Positions 48,173-55,870 of a stretch of 64,000 nt of DNA are shown in pieces; position 1 is the first letter of the stretch, and every line of letters starts with the position of its first letter. The stretch is from Ottowia flava (GTDB lineage: Bacteria; Pseudomonadota; Gammaproteobacteria; Burkholderiales; Burkholderiaceae_C). The notes under the pieces are model-generated. The model was not told where the DNA came from. It did not search any database and saw nothing but the letters and a program-made list of their open reading frames with translations. The position numbers and the translations under genes were made by a program. The stretch spans positions 62,001 through 126,000 of the forward strand of contig NZ_VRUA01000012.1 of NCBI RefSeq assembly GCF_008017535.1, in the 5' to 3' direction.

Positions 48173-49486
48173 TTACGCCTGTTGGCCCATCAGCTCGTCA
48201 AAGGCCAGCTTCTTGTCGGTGACCTTGGCCTTGCCCAGCACGAAGTCGGCCACGTTGTTCTCGGTGGCGATGGCCTGCACTTCGGCCAGGCGGTTGGCGT
48301 CGGCGAAATAGTAGCGCACGACCTCTTCCGGGCGTTCGTAGCTGGCGGCCATGTTCTCCACCTGGGCCTTCACCTGGTCGGGCGTGGCCTGCAGTTCGTT
48401 CTTGCTGACCAGCTCGGCCACCACCAGGCCGGTGCGCACGCGGCGCTCGGCTTCGGGACGGAAGGTGTCTTCGGGGATCGGCAACTTCTCGACGTCCTTG
48501 ATGCCACGCTGCTTCAGGTCGGCACGGGCGTTGTCGATCATGCGGTCGACCTCGCCCTTGACCAGAGCGTTGGGCACGTCCAGCTCGGCGGCGCCGACCA
48601 GGGCCTGCATGGCGGCCTGCTTGTTGCGCTGGGTCACGCGGAAGCTGACTTCACGCTCCAGGTTCTTGCGGATGTCGGCGCGCAGCGCGTCCACGGTGCC
48701 TTCCTTCACGCCCAGCGACTTGGCCAGCTGGTCGTTCACTTCGGGCAGGTGCGCGGCTTCGATGTTCTTCACGGTCACCAGGAAGTCGGCGGTCTTGCCC
48801 GCGACGTCAGCGCCGTGGTAGTCGGCCGGGAAGGCCAGCGGGAAGGTCTTGGATTCGCCGACCTTCATGCCGCGCACGGCGTCTTCGAATTCCTTCAGCA
48901 TCTGGCCTTCGGCGATGACGAACTGGAAGTCTTCCGCCTTGCCACCTTCGAACGGCTCGCCGTCGATCTTGCCGGCAAAGTCCACGGTCACGCGGTCGCC
49001 GTCTTCGGCGGGACTGCCCTGGGCGCGCTGCGCGAAGCTGCGGCGCTGCTTGCGCAGGATGTCCAGCGTGCGCTCGATGGCCTCGTCGCCGACGTCGACC
49101 GACACCTTTTCCACCTCAGCAGCGGCCAAATCGCCCAGCTTGACTTCGGGGAACACCTCGAACACGGCGTCGAACGTCATCTGGCCTTCGGGCGCGCCCT
49201 CTTTTTCCGAGATGGACGGCTGGCCGGCCACGCGCAGCTTGGCTTCGTTGGCGGCGTTGTAGAAGGCTTCACCGACTTTGTCGTTCATCACCTCGTACTG
49301 CACCGAATAGCCGTAGCGCTGGGCCACGACACCCATCGGCACCTTGCCGGGACGAAAGCCGTCCATCTTGACGGTGCGCGACAGCTTGCGCAGGCGGGCG
49401 TCGACCTCGTTCTTGATCACGTCCAGCGGCAGGGTGAGCGTCATCTTGCGCTCGAGCTTGTCCAGGGTTTCCACGTTCACGGCCAT
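48173..49486 (-). CDS. tig: Trigger factor
   Basis: A 437-residue ribosome-associated chaperone with prolyl isomerase activity. The ribosome-binding part includes VKMDGFRPGKVPMGVVAQRYG; the PPIase domain lies at about 160-245 (DGDRVTVDFAGKIDGEPFEGG); the rest is the C-terminal substrate cradle. It is the first gene of the tig-clpP-clpX-lon series, as in many proteobacteria. Confidence 0.97.
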   Translation of the reverse strand: MAVNVETLDKLERKMTLTLPLDVIKNEVDARLRKLSRTVKMDGFRPGKVPMGVVAQRYGYSVQYEVMNDKVGEAFYNAANEAKLRVAGQPSISEKEGAPEGQMTFDAVFEVFPEVKLGDLAAAEVEKVSVDVGDEAIERTLDILRKQRRSFAQRAQGSPAEDGDRVTVDFAGKIDGEPFEGGKAEDFQFVIAEGQMLKEFEDAVRGMKVGESKTFPLAFPADYHGADVAGKTADFLVTVKNIEAAHLPEVNDQLAKSLGVKEGTVDALRADIRKNLEREVSFRVTQRNKQAAMQALVGAAELDVPNALVKGEVDRMIDNARADLKQRGIKDVEKLPIPEDTFRPEAERRVRTGLVVAELVSKNELQATPDQVKAQVENMAASYERPEEVVRYYFADANRLAEVQAIATENNVADFVLGKAKVTDKKLAFDELMGQQA

Positions 49487-49854
49487 GGTGCATTTCTCTC
49501 AAGGTTGAAGTTGCGGTGCGCGGGCCGTGCGGCGCCGGCCCTTGCTTGTTGAGCTGACGGCCGCGCGTCCTGCGCGGGAATTCGGTTCTTGCCACCCCGT
49601 TTTATGCGCGGCAAAACCCAATATTTTAACGGCTGCGGATGATCCTGCTAGATGCGCCCCATACGGCGTCGCTGGCAAAGCGCGTACCGTAGAGGCATCA
49701 GACGCCTACAGCAGGCGCCCGGCCGGCGGCCTTGCACGCTCTGACAACACACGGATTCAGCGACTTGCGTCACGGGCCTCTGGCGGTCCAGTCCAGAAGC
49801 CCCGCTGACTGAAAACCGGCCAAAGTTGCGCGCACAGCACCCCATCCGGGTGCA

Positions 49855-50008
49855 GCCCACGATGTTACGTACCTTCTCGACGAAAAGCGGATCGGTGGAG
49901 AGCTTGAACGTCTGCTGGCGATGCGGCTGCTGGCCGAATGCGCAACAGGTGCGTGAGACAGCTGTTTGCGACAGCCCCCATCTCCCTGGCCATGGTTCGA
50001 GAAGGCAT
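49855..50008 (-). pseudogene. IS630-family transposase remnant
   Basis: On the minus strand the text MPSRTMAREMG continues after a one-base shift as LSQTAVSRTCCAFGQQPH and TFKLSTDPLFVEKVRNIVG. This is the N-terminal region of IS630-type transposases, ending before the catalytic DDE part. The frame is broken and both ends are missing. No inverted repeats were found. It is a decayed fragment. Confidence 0.85.
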
Positions 50009-50084
50009 GAGTCGAGTAGTCCCTTTAACGCTGCCCAGTGACGTGGCGCCAGTCCGCGACCGACGCGTTGGATTGCGCTGACAT

Positions 50085-50111
50085 GAAAAAAGCCACCCGA
50101 AGGTGGCTTTT
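50085..50111 (-). terminator. Rho-independent terminator of sodB
   Basis: The stem AAAGCCACC-TTCG-GGTGGCTTT is followed by T residues on the minus strand. It lies about 20 bp behind the sodB stop. Confidence 0.88.
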
Positions 50112-50131
50112 AGCAGCGTGATCGACGGCGA

Positions 50132-50713
50132 TCAGCCGAAGTTCTTGGCCGCGAAGTCCCAGTTGGCCAGCTTGTCGAGGTAGGTCTCGACGAACTTCTG
50201 GCGCAGGTTGCGGTAGTCGATGTAGTAGGCGTGCTCCCACACGTCCACGGTGAACACGGGCGTGTCGCCGGTGGTCAGCGGGGTGCCGGCGGCGCCCATG
50301 TTGACGATGTCGACGCTGCCGTCAGCCTTCTTGACCAGCCAGGTCCAGCCTGAGCCGAAGTTGCCCACGGCGCTGGTGACGAAAGCCTTTTTGAAGTCGG
50401 CGTAGCTGCCCCACTTCTTGTTGATGGCGTCGGCCAAGGCGCCGGTGGGCTCACCGCCGCCGTTGGGCTTCATGCAATTCCAGAAGAAGGTGTGGTTCCA
50501 GATCTGGGCGGCCTGGTTGTAGATGCCGCCGCTGGACTTCTTGATCACGTCTTCGAGTTCCATGTTCTCGAACTCGGTGCCTTTTTGCAGCTCGTTGAGC
50601 TTGTCCACGTAGGCCTTGTGGTGCTTGTCGTGGTGGTATTCCAGCGTTTCCTTGCTGCAGGCCGGGGCCAGAGCATCGTGGGGATACGGCAGCGGTGGCA
50701 GAGTGCGTTCCAT
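50132..50713 (-). CDS. sodB: Superoxide dismutase [Fe]
   Basis: A 193-residue enzyme. Metal ligands fit His27 in LEYHHDKHHKAYVD, a histidine in IWNHTFFWNCM, and Asp/His in VDVWEHAYYIDYRN. The segment AAQIWNHTFFWNCMKPNGGG suggests the iron form rather than the manganese form. It starts at the ATG at 50713, preceded by AAGGATC. It removes superoxide in the cytoplasm. Confidence 0.96.
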   Translation of the reverse strand: MERTLPPLPYPHDALAPACSKETLEYHHDKHHKAYVDKLNELQKGTEFENMELEDVIKKSSGGIYNQAAQIWNHTFFWNCMKPNGGGEPTGALADAINKKWGSYADFKKAFVTSAVGNFGSGWTWLVKKADGSVDIVNMGAAGTPLTTGDTPVFTVDVWEHAYYIDYRNLRQKFVETYLDKLANWDFAAKNFG

Positions 50714-50793
50714 CGTGAGGATCCTTTTCTCGTGGTTGTTGATCGGCGAAGCGGCCATCATAGGTCGCCCCTCGTGCAATCGATTGTAGGAAG

Positions 50794-52212
50794 TCAGCGC
50801 GGCCGCGGTGTGACGACGCTGAGATCAACCTTGCCATCCGCAAGGGTGGCGGTCAGCGCCTGCCCGATGTGCGTGTCGGCGGCGTGCGTCACGGCTTGGC
50901 CGTCGGCGGTTTGCAGCCAGGCGTAGCCGCGCTCCAGCACGCGCTGAGGGTCCAACGCGGCCAGGCGCAGCGCGGCGAGCGCCAGGCGCTCGTGCGCGGC
51001 GGCGCCCTGGCGCGCGACGGCGTCGGGCAGGCGTTCGCCCAGGCGCGCCAGCCGCAGCTGCTCGGCCGCCAGGCGCGGCGCCAGCGGGCGCGGCAGGCGG
51101 TCCCGCAACTGAGCGAGGCGTGCACTTTCGCGCTCCAGCCGCAGTGCCAGCGCGTGGCGCAGGCGCTGGGCCTGGCGGTCTAGGCGCAGGCGTTCGGCGG
51201 CCACGGCGTCGGACGGGCGGCTGAGGCGCCCGGCCAGCCAGTCGAGGCGCTGGCTTTCGGCGTCGACGCGGCGGCGCAGGGCGCGCGCCAGTCGTTCGGC
51301 CAGCGCGTCGACGTCGGCCAGGCGCTGGGCGCGCGGCACGCTGGCCAGCTCGGCCGCGGCGGTCGGCGTGGGTGCGCGCAGGTCGGCCACGAAGTCGGCG
51401 ATGGTGAAGTCGGTCTCATGCCCCACCCCGCTGATCAGCGGCACCGGGCTCACGGCGATGGTGCGGGCCAGGCGCTCGTCGTTGAAGGCCCACAGGTCCT
51501 CGATCGAGCCACCGCCGCGCACCAGCAGGATGACGTCGATGGGCGGCGCGCCGTCCGCTGCGACTTTTTGAGCCAAATCGGCCTCCAGCCCTACTCCCAC
51601 CTGCGCAAGAAGATACAACTTTGATAGCGCACGGCGCAACTCTTCAGGCGCCCCCGCGCCCTGCACCGCCGCCGGCACGACGACCACCGGGATGTGCGGC
51701 ACGCGCCGCGCCAGCGCCGTCAGCACGTCGTGCAGCGCCGCCGCCGCCAGCGAGGTGACCACGCCGATGGCGCGCGGCGTCTCGGGCAGCGGGCGCTTGC
51801 GTTCGGCGTGGAACAGGCCTTCGGCCTCCAGTTGGGCCTTCAGGCGCAGAAACTGCTCGAACAGCGCGCCCTGCCCGGCGCGCTGCATGGATTCGACCAC
51901 CAGCTGCAAATCGCCGCGCGGCTCGTACACCGCCACGCGCCCGCGCACCTCGACCTGGTCGCCCTCGCGCGGGTTGAAGTTCAGCAGCCCCGCGGCGCGC
52001 CGGAACATGGCGCAGCGCAGCTGGCCGGCCTCGTCCTTGAGTGAAAAGTAGCAGTGCCCGCTGGCCGCGCGGGTGAAGCCCGAAATCTCGCCGCGCACCG
52101 CCACGGGATTGAAGCGCGCCTCCAGCGCGTCAGCAATGGCGCGGGTCAGCGCGCCAACCGCCCAGATACGCGGCGCACTGGCGGGCGGTTGAACGAAAAA
52201 GTCAGATTCCAT
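50794..52212 (-). CDS. xseA: Exodeoxyribonuclease VII large subunit
   Basis: A 472-residue nuclease subunit. It has an N-terminal OB-fold (about 10-115, WAVGALTRAIADALEARF, VRGEISGFTRAASGHCYFSLKD) and the catalytic region with VPLISGVGHETDFTIADFVADLRAPTP near 265, then a long coiled-coil domain (about 290-440). Positions 51573-51629 inside the gene match the dispersed repeat and add a peptide (ALSKLYLLAQVGVGLEADLAQK) that interrupts the usual VQG...DVILLVRGGG stretch. The frame stays open. xseB is not adjacent. The ATG at 52212 gives the family start. Confidence 0.94.
   Translation of the reverse strand: MESDFFVQPPASAPRIWAVGALTRAIADALEARFNPVAVRGEISGFTRAASGHCYFSLKDEAGQLRCAMFRRAAGLLNFNPREGDQVEVRGRVAVYEPRGDLQLVVESMQRAGQGALFEQFLRLKAQLEAEGLFHAERKRPLPETPRAIGVVTSLAAAALHDVLTALARRVPHIPVVVVPAAVQGAGAPEELRRALSKLYLLAQVGVGLEADLAQKVAADGAPPIDVILLVRGGGSIEDLWAFNDERLARTIAVSPVPLISGVGHETDFTIADFVADLRAPTPTAAAELASVPRAQRLADVDALAERLARALRRRVDAESQRLDWLAGRLSRPSDAVAAERLRLDRQAQRLRHALALRLERESARLAQLRDRLPRPLAPRLAAEQLRLARLGERLPDAVARQGAAAHERLALAALRLAALDPQRVLERGYAWLQTADGQAVTHAADTHIGQALTATLADGKVDLSVVTPRPR
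51573..51629 (+). repeat. Dispersed hairpin repeat, copy 14, within xseA
   Basis: This copy matches the family from AATCGGCCTCCAGCCCTACT through CCCACCTGCGC to ACTTTGATAGC. It lies inside the xseA reading frame on the opposite strand and is translated. Confidence 0.9.
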
Positions 52213-52621
52213 GCGGTTTTCCGGCCCTTTTGGGCGTTCAGGCCGCGCCACTACTCCACAGCGGACGGCAGGCGGGGTTGCGACACCCCGCGCGGACTGG
52301 AAACGCCCAGCACTTGGTGCAACTCGTTGATTTCATTGGATTTTTTTGTGCTTAATCGTTCATCAATCTGTCAAAAACGGCGCTGCAGCGTCCTTTCAGG
52401 CCCGCGACAAGCGCTTTTTGCACAAAGTTATCCACAGAAATGGTGGGCAGCGACCTGTTGTCGGCCCCGGTGCGCATGTGATGGCCGCCCAACGCCCCGG
52501 CTGTGCGTACCGCAGAGGCAGCGGGCAGCAACAGGTGCTGGGTCATAATCGCCCGCATTCCAGATGTAAATGGCGCGGCGCCCGAGGGACCTTGAACCGC
52601 TGCGCCGGCGGAGAACCACCC
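52213..52621. other. Gene-free stretch between divergent xseA and exbB
   Basis: About 410 bp. It contains an AT-richer piece (52320-52380) and a perfect DnaA box. Promoters of both genes must lie here. No other gene is visible. Confidence 0.55.
52428..52436 (+). promoter_or_regulatory. DnaA box (TTATCCACA)
   Basis: TTATCCACA is a perfect match to the DnaA consensus. It is a single box near 52432 in the xseA-exbB interval. No cluster of boxes is seen, so an origin is unlikely. Confidence 0.6.
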
Positions 52622-53281
52622 TTGCTTTCGATCATACAAGCCGCTGGCTGGCCGATCTGGCCGCTGATCCTGTGTTCCATCCTGGCGCTGGCCTTCGTCA
52701 TCGAGCGCTTCGTCAAGCTCAAATCCAGCCGCGTCATCACGCCCGGCCTGCTGGACGAAGCCATCGGCGTGTCGCGCGACAGCGTGCCGGGCCCCGACAC
52801 CGTCAACCAGCTGGCCCAGCACTCGGCCCTGGGTGAGGTGCTAGCCTCCGGCTGGCGCGCCATCAACAACAACCCGCGCTGCACGCCCGACGAAATGCGC
52901 GCCGCCATGGAAGCGGCCGGCCGCAAGGTCGCGCACCGGCTGGAGCGCTTTCTGCCCGCGCTGGCCACCATCGCCTCGGCCGCGCCGCTGCTGGGCCTGC
53001 TCGGCACGGTGATCGGCATGATCGAGATCTTCGGCGCGCAGGCGCCCAGCGGCTCGCTGTCCGGCGGCAACCCGGCGCAGCTGGCGCACGGCATCTCGGT
53101 CGCGCTGTACAACACCGCGTTCGGCCTGATCGTGGCGATCCCGGCGCTGATCTTCTGGCGCTACTTCCGCGCGCGCGTCGACGGCTACATCCTCGAGCTG
53201 GAACTGGCGGCCGAGCATTTCGCGCGCCACCTGGACCCGCTGTGCCCCGGCGGCGAGCACGCCAAGGGAGCCAAGCGGTGA
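52622..53281 (+). CDS. exbB: MotA/TolQ/ExbB proton channel family protein
   Basis: A 219-residue three-helix membrane protein: about residues 12-32 (WPIWPLILCSILALAFVIERF), 115-140 (AAPLLGLLGTVIGMIEIF) and 160-185 (ISVALYNTAFGLIVAIPALIFW). It is the proton-channel partner of ExbD. The start is a TTG at 52622, preceded by GGAG 9 nt away; there is no ATG or GTG that would fit better. The tail ends with AKGAKR. exbD overlaps its stop codon. Confidence 0.9.
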   Translation: MLSIIQAAGWPIWPLILCSILALAFVIERFVKLKSSRVITPGLLDEAIGVSRDSVPGPDTVNQLAQHSALGEVLASGWRAINNNPRCTPDEMRAAMEAAGRKVAHRLERFLPALATIASAAPLLGLLGTVIGMIEIFGAQAPSGSLSGGNPAQLAHGISVALYNTAFGLIVAIPALIFWRYFRARVDGYILELELAAEHFARHLDPLCPGGEHAKGAKR

Positions 53282-53688
53282 AGTTCCGCCCCCACCCGCC
53301 CGAAGAGCCGGAGATCAACCTGATCCCGTTCATCGACGTGCTGCTGGTGATCCTGATCTTCCTGATGCTGACGACCACGTACAGCAAGTTCACCGAGCTG
53401 CAGGTCACCCTGCCCACCGCCAACGCCGACGCCTCCCGCGACCGCCCCAAGGAAATCGTCGTCGCGGTGGCCGCCGACGGCCGCTACGCCGTCAACAAGC
53501 AGCCGCTGGACGTGCGCGACGTCGAATCCGTCGCCCGCGCCCTGCGCGGCGTGGCCGCCAAGGACAGCATCCTGATCATCAGCGCCGACGCCACCGCGCC
53601 GGTGCAGTCGGTGGTCACCGTGATGGACGCCGCCCGCCGCGAAGGCCTGACGCAGATCACGTTTGCGGCGCAGTCGGGAGCGAAGTAA
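53278..53688 (+). CDS. exbD: ExbD/TolR family biopolymer transport protein
   Basis: A 136-residue protein that starts with GTG, sharing bases with the exbB stop (GTGA). The N-terminal helix follows EINLIPFIDVLLVILIFLML, with the conserved aspartate, and the periplasmic domain ends in DAARREGLTQITFAAQSG. With ExbB it would energise a TonB-type protein. No tonB gene is seen in the window. It lies just before lpxK, as in many betaproteobacteria. Confidence 0.93.
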   Translation: MKFRPHPPEEPEINLIPFIDVLLVILIFLMLTTTYSKFTELQVTLPTANADASRDRPKEIVVAVAADGRYAVNKQPLDVRDVESVARALRGVAAKDSILIISADATAPVQSVVTVMDAARREGLTQITFAAQSGAK

Positions 53689-53735
53689 GCCGGCGAGGGC
53701 GCGCCTTGGGCCGGCTCTGACGCCCCCGTTGACCA

Positions 53736-53790
53736 AGAAATCGGCCCGCAGCCCTACAGCCACCTGCGCAGGCAGCTCCTGATTCAGGAG
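53736..53790 (+). repeat. Dispersed hairpin repeat, copy 15 (alternate hairpin)
   Basis: CAGCCCTACAGCCACCTGCG is followed by GCTCCTGATTCAGGAG. It carries the same alternate arms as copy 11. Confidence 0.9.
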
Positions 53791-53861
53791 TGAAATGGGC
53801 GTCGGACCTGGGCGCTTCACGGCCTGAGCACCTCCGCCGACGTACGCATCGCACGGGGAAG

Positions 53862-53919
53862 CGCCCATCGGGCCCGAGTCCTACAACCACGTGCGCTATC
53901 AGCTCCTTTTCTGATAGCG
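53862..53919 (+). repeat. Dispersed hairpin repeat, copy 16
   Basis: GAGTCCTACAACCACGTGCG is followed by CTATCAGCTCC and TTTTCTGATAGC. Arms GCTATCAG and CTGATAGC form the longest hairpin of the family in this window. Confidence 0.9.
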
Positions 53920-54126
53920 CTGCGGGCTGCGCACGCAACACCGCTGACGTTCCCACCTGGCTTCGACAGGGGTGAAGGCAGCGCCCTGGCAGCGCGCCGT
54001 GCGACCACGACGCCTCCCGCAAGCCCGCAAGCCCCCTTGCCCGCGCCCGGCCGCGTGGCACACTGCGCCCGCACCGCAGCGCCTTGCCCTGCCTGGCATC
54101 ACCGCGCCGGTGCCGCGTTGCACCCT

Positions 54127-55176
54127 ATGCCCGAAAGCCTGTCGCTCGAACACCGCCTGCGCGCCGCCTGGCAGCGCCGTGGGCCGCTGGCGTGCGTGCT
54201 GTGGCCGCTCTCGCTGCTGTACGGCGCGGTGGCGACGTGGCAGCGGCGGCGCGGGCTGGCGCGCGCGGAGCGGCTGCCGGTGCCGGTCGTGGTCGTCGGC
54301 AACGTGGTGGCCGGCGGCGCGGGCAAAACGCCGACCACGCTGGCCGTGGTGCGCCACCTGCAGGCGCGCGGCTGGCGGCCGGGCATCGTGTCGCGCGGCT
54401 ACGGGCGCACCCGGTTCGACCCCGCCGCGCCGGATGCGCCGGTGCCCGTCACGCCCCAGTCAGACCCGTTCGCGGTGGGCGACGAAGCGCTGCTGCTGCG
54501 CCAGCGCGCGGGCGTGCCCGTCTTCGTTGCCCGCCAGCGCGCCGACGCCGGCCGCGCCCTGCTGGCGGCGCACCCCGACTGCGACATCCTGGTCTGCGAC
54601 GACGGCCTGCAACACTGGGCGCTGGCGCACGACGTGGCCATCTGCGTGTTCGACGCGCGCGGCGTGGGCAACGGCTGGCGGCTGCCCGCCGGCCCGCTGC
54701 GCGAAGCCTGGCCCCGCCCGGTCGACCTGGTGCTGCGCACCGAACCAGGGCCGGACTTGCCCCTGCCGCCGGGCGCGGAGGCCTTCAGCGCCGCGCGCCG
54801 CCTGGCCGACCACGCCGTGCGCGCTGACGGCAGCACGGTCGCGCTGGCCGACTTGCGCGGTGCGGCCAAAACACGGGTCGCCGTGGCCGGCATCGCCCGG
54901 CCCGAGGCCTTTTTCGACATGCTGCGCGCCGCCGGATTGACCTTGCACGAGACCATCGCGCTGCCCGATCACTACGATTTCAGTAGCTGGCCGCGCAAAT
55001 CTGGCGCTGGCGAGACGGTGATTTGCACCGAAAAAGACGCCGTCAAACTGTGGCACCACGCGCCGCACGCCCTGGCGGTGCCGCTGCAGCTGGAGGTGCC
55101 CACAGCGTTCTTCGACGCGCTGGATCGGCGGCTGGCAGCGCGGGGCTATCATCCCCGCACGCCGGCCGCGCCTTAG
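54127..55176 (+). CDS. lpxK: Tetraacyldisaccharide 4'-kinase
   Basis: A 349-residue inner-membrane kinase that phosphorylates the lipid A disaccharide. It has an N-terminal membrane helix (about residues 20-37), the P-loop VVAGGAGKTPT near 61-71, the segment CDILVCDDGLQHWALAHD, and the C-terminal ICTEKDAVKLW. The ATG at 54127 gives the usual start. Positions 54978-55012 within the gene resemble the dispersed repeat (FSSWPRKSGAGE). Confidence 0.96.
   Translation: MPESLSLEHRLRAAWQRRGPLACVLWPLSLLYGAVATWQRRRGLARAERLPVPVVVVGNVVAGGAGKTPTTLAVVRHLQARGWRPGIVSRGYGRTRFDPAAPDAPVPVTPQSDPFAVGDEALLLRQRAGVPVFVARQRADAGRALLAAHPDCDILVCDDGLQHWALAHDVAICVFDARGVGNGWRLPAGPLREAWPRPVDLVLRTEPGPDLPLPPGAEAFSAARRLADHAVRADGSTVALADLRGAAKTRVAVAGIARPEAFFDMLRAAGLTLHETIALPDHYDFSSWPRKSGAGETVICTEKDAVKLWHHAPHALAVPLQLEVPTAFFDALDRRLAARGYHPRTPAAP
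54978..55012 (-). repeat. Partial dispersed repeat within lpxK
   Basis: TTTCAGTAGCTGGCCGCGC and AAATCTGGCGCTGGCG match the core of copy 12 in reverse orientation. No hairpin arm is visible. It lies in the lpxK reading frame. Confidence 0.55.
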
Positions 55177-55212
55177 CCCTCGTTTTGGCGCCCCCCGTCG
55201 CGCCATTCGCCC

Positions 55213-55545
55213 ATGTCCGCCTACCTCTACCTGTTGATCGCCATCGTGGCCGAAGTGGTCGGCACCAGTGCGCTCAAGGCCAGCGAAGGCTTCACGCGGC
55301 TGGGGCCGACGGCGGTCGTGGTGGTCGGCTACGGGCTGGCGTTCTGGCTGCTGTCGCTGACGCTGCGCACCATCCCTGTGGGCATCGCCTACGCCACCTG
55401 GTCGGGCCTGGGCATCGTGCTGATCGCCGCCGTGGGCTGGGTCGCCTTCGGGCAAAAGCTGGACGTGTGGGCGATGCTGGGCATGGTGCTGATCATCGCC
55501 GGCGTCCTGATCATGAACCTGCTGTCGACATCGGCAGCGCACTGA
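55213..55545 (+). CDS. SMR family multidrug transporter
   Basis: A 110-residue protein with four helices and the invariant membrane glutamate in [16 protein letters not shown] near residue 14. SMR proteins export quaternary ammonium compounds or related cations as dimers, and some act on guanidinium. The exact substrate is not known. It lies between lpxK and trm112 on the same strand, where this family is not usual. Confidence 0.9.
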   Translation: MSAYLYLLIAIVAEVVGTSALKASEGFTRLGPTAVVVVGYGLAFWLLSLTLRTIPVGIAYATWSGLGIVLIAAVGWVAFGQKLDVWAMLGMVLIIAGVLIMNLLSTSAAH

Positions 55546-55558
55546 CCGAAACACCGCC

Positions 55559-55768
55559 ATGGACCCCAAACTGCTGGAACTGCTGGTCTGCCCCGTCACC
55601 AAGGGCCCGCTGGACTTTGACCGCGAGAAGCAGGAGCTGATCTCGCGCTCGGCCCGCCTGGCCTACCCGGTGCGCGACGGCATCCCGGTCATGCTGGAAG
55701 GCGAGGCGCGCACCCTGTCCGACGCCGAGCTGGAAGCGCTGCCGCCGCGCACGCCGACCGTGGGCTGA
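55559..55768 (+). CDS. Trm112 family protein
   Basis: A 69-residue protein of the YcaR/Trm112 type: [20 protein letters not shown], then [20 protein letters not shown]. Family members are small activators of methyltransferases, but the partner in bacteria is uncertain. It is commonly placed between lpxK and kdsB. Here a carboxylesterase gene separates it from kdsB. Confidence 0.92.
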   Translation: MDPKLLELLVCPVTKGPLDFDREKQELISRSARLAYPVRDGIPVMLEGEARTLSDAELEALPPRTPTVG

Positions 55769-55870
55769 CGCTCGCTGGCGCGCGCCCCGGGGCGGTGTCG
55801 CGACCACGACGCGTTGCAGGCGCGCTGCGCGTACGATGGGTGCGCACCTGCAACGAACCGGAGACAAGCC

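Larger units (their letters stand above)
49487..50131. other. Gene-free stretch upstream of tig
   Basis: About 645 bp. It contains the tig promoter region at its left, an IS630-family transposase remnant at 49855-50008 and the sodB terminator at its right. The piece at about 49640-49850 shows no recognisable coding or RNA feature. Confidence 0.55.
53689..54126. other. Gene-free stretch between exbD and lpxK
   Basis: About 440 bp. It holds two copies of the dispersed repeat (copies 15 and 16) within 130 bp. The rest has no recognisable gene; the frame of lpxK is open back to 54037, but no family similarity is seen before 54127. Confidence 0.6.

Noticed and set aside
52320-52440. A replication origin near the DnaA box
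   Set aside because: Only one box is present and no dnaA, dnaN, gyrB or parAB genes are near.
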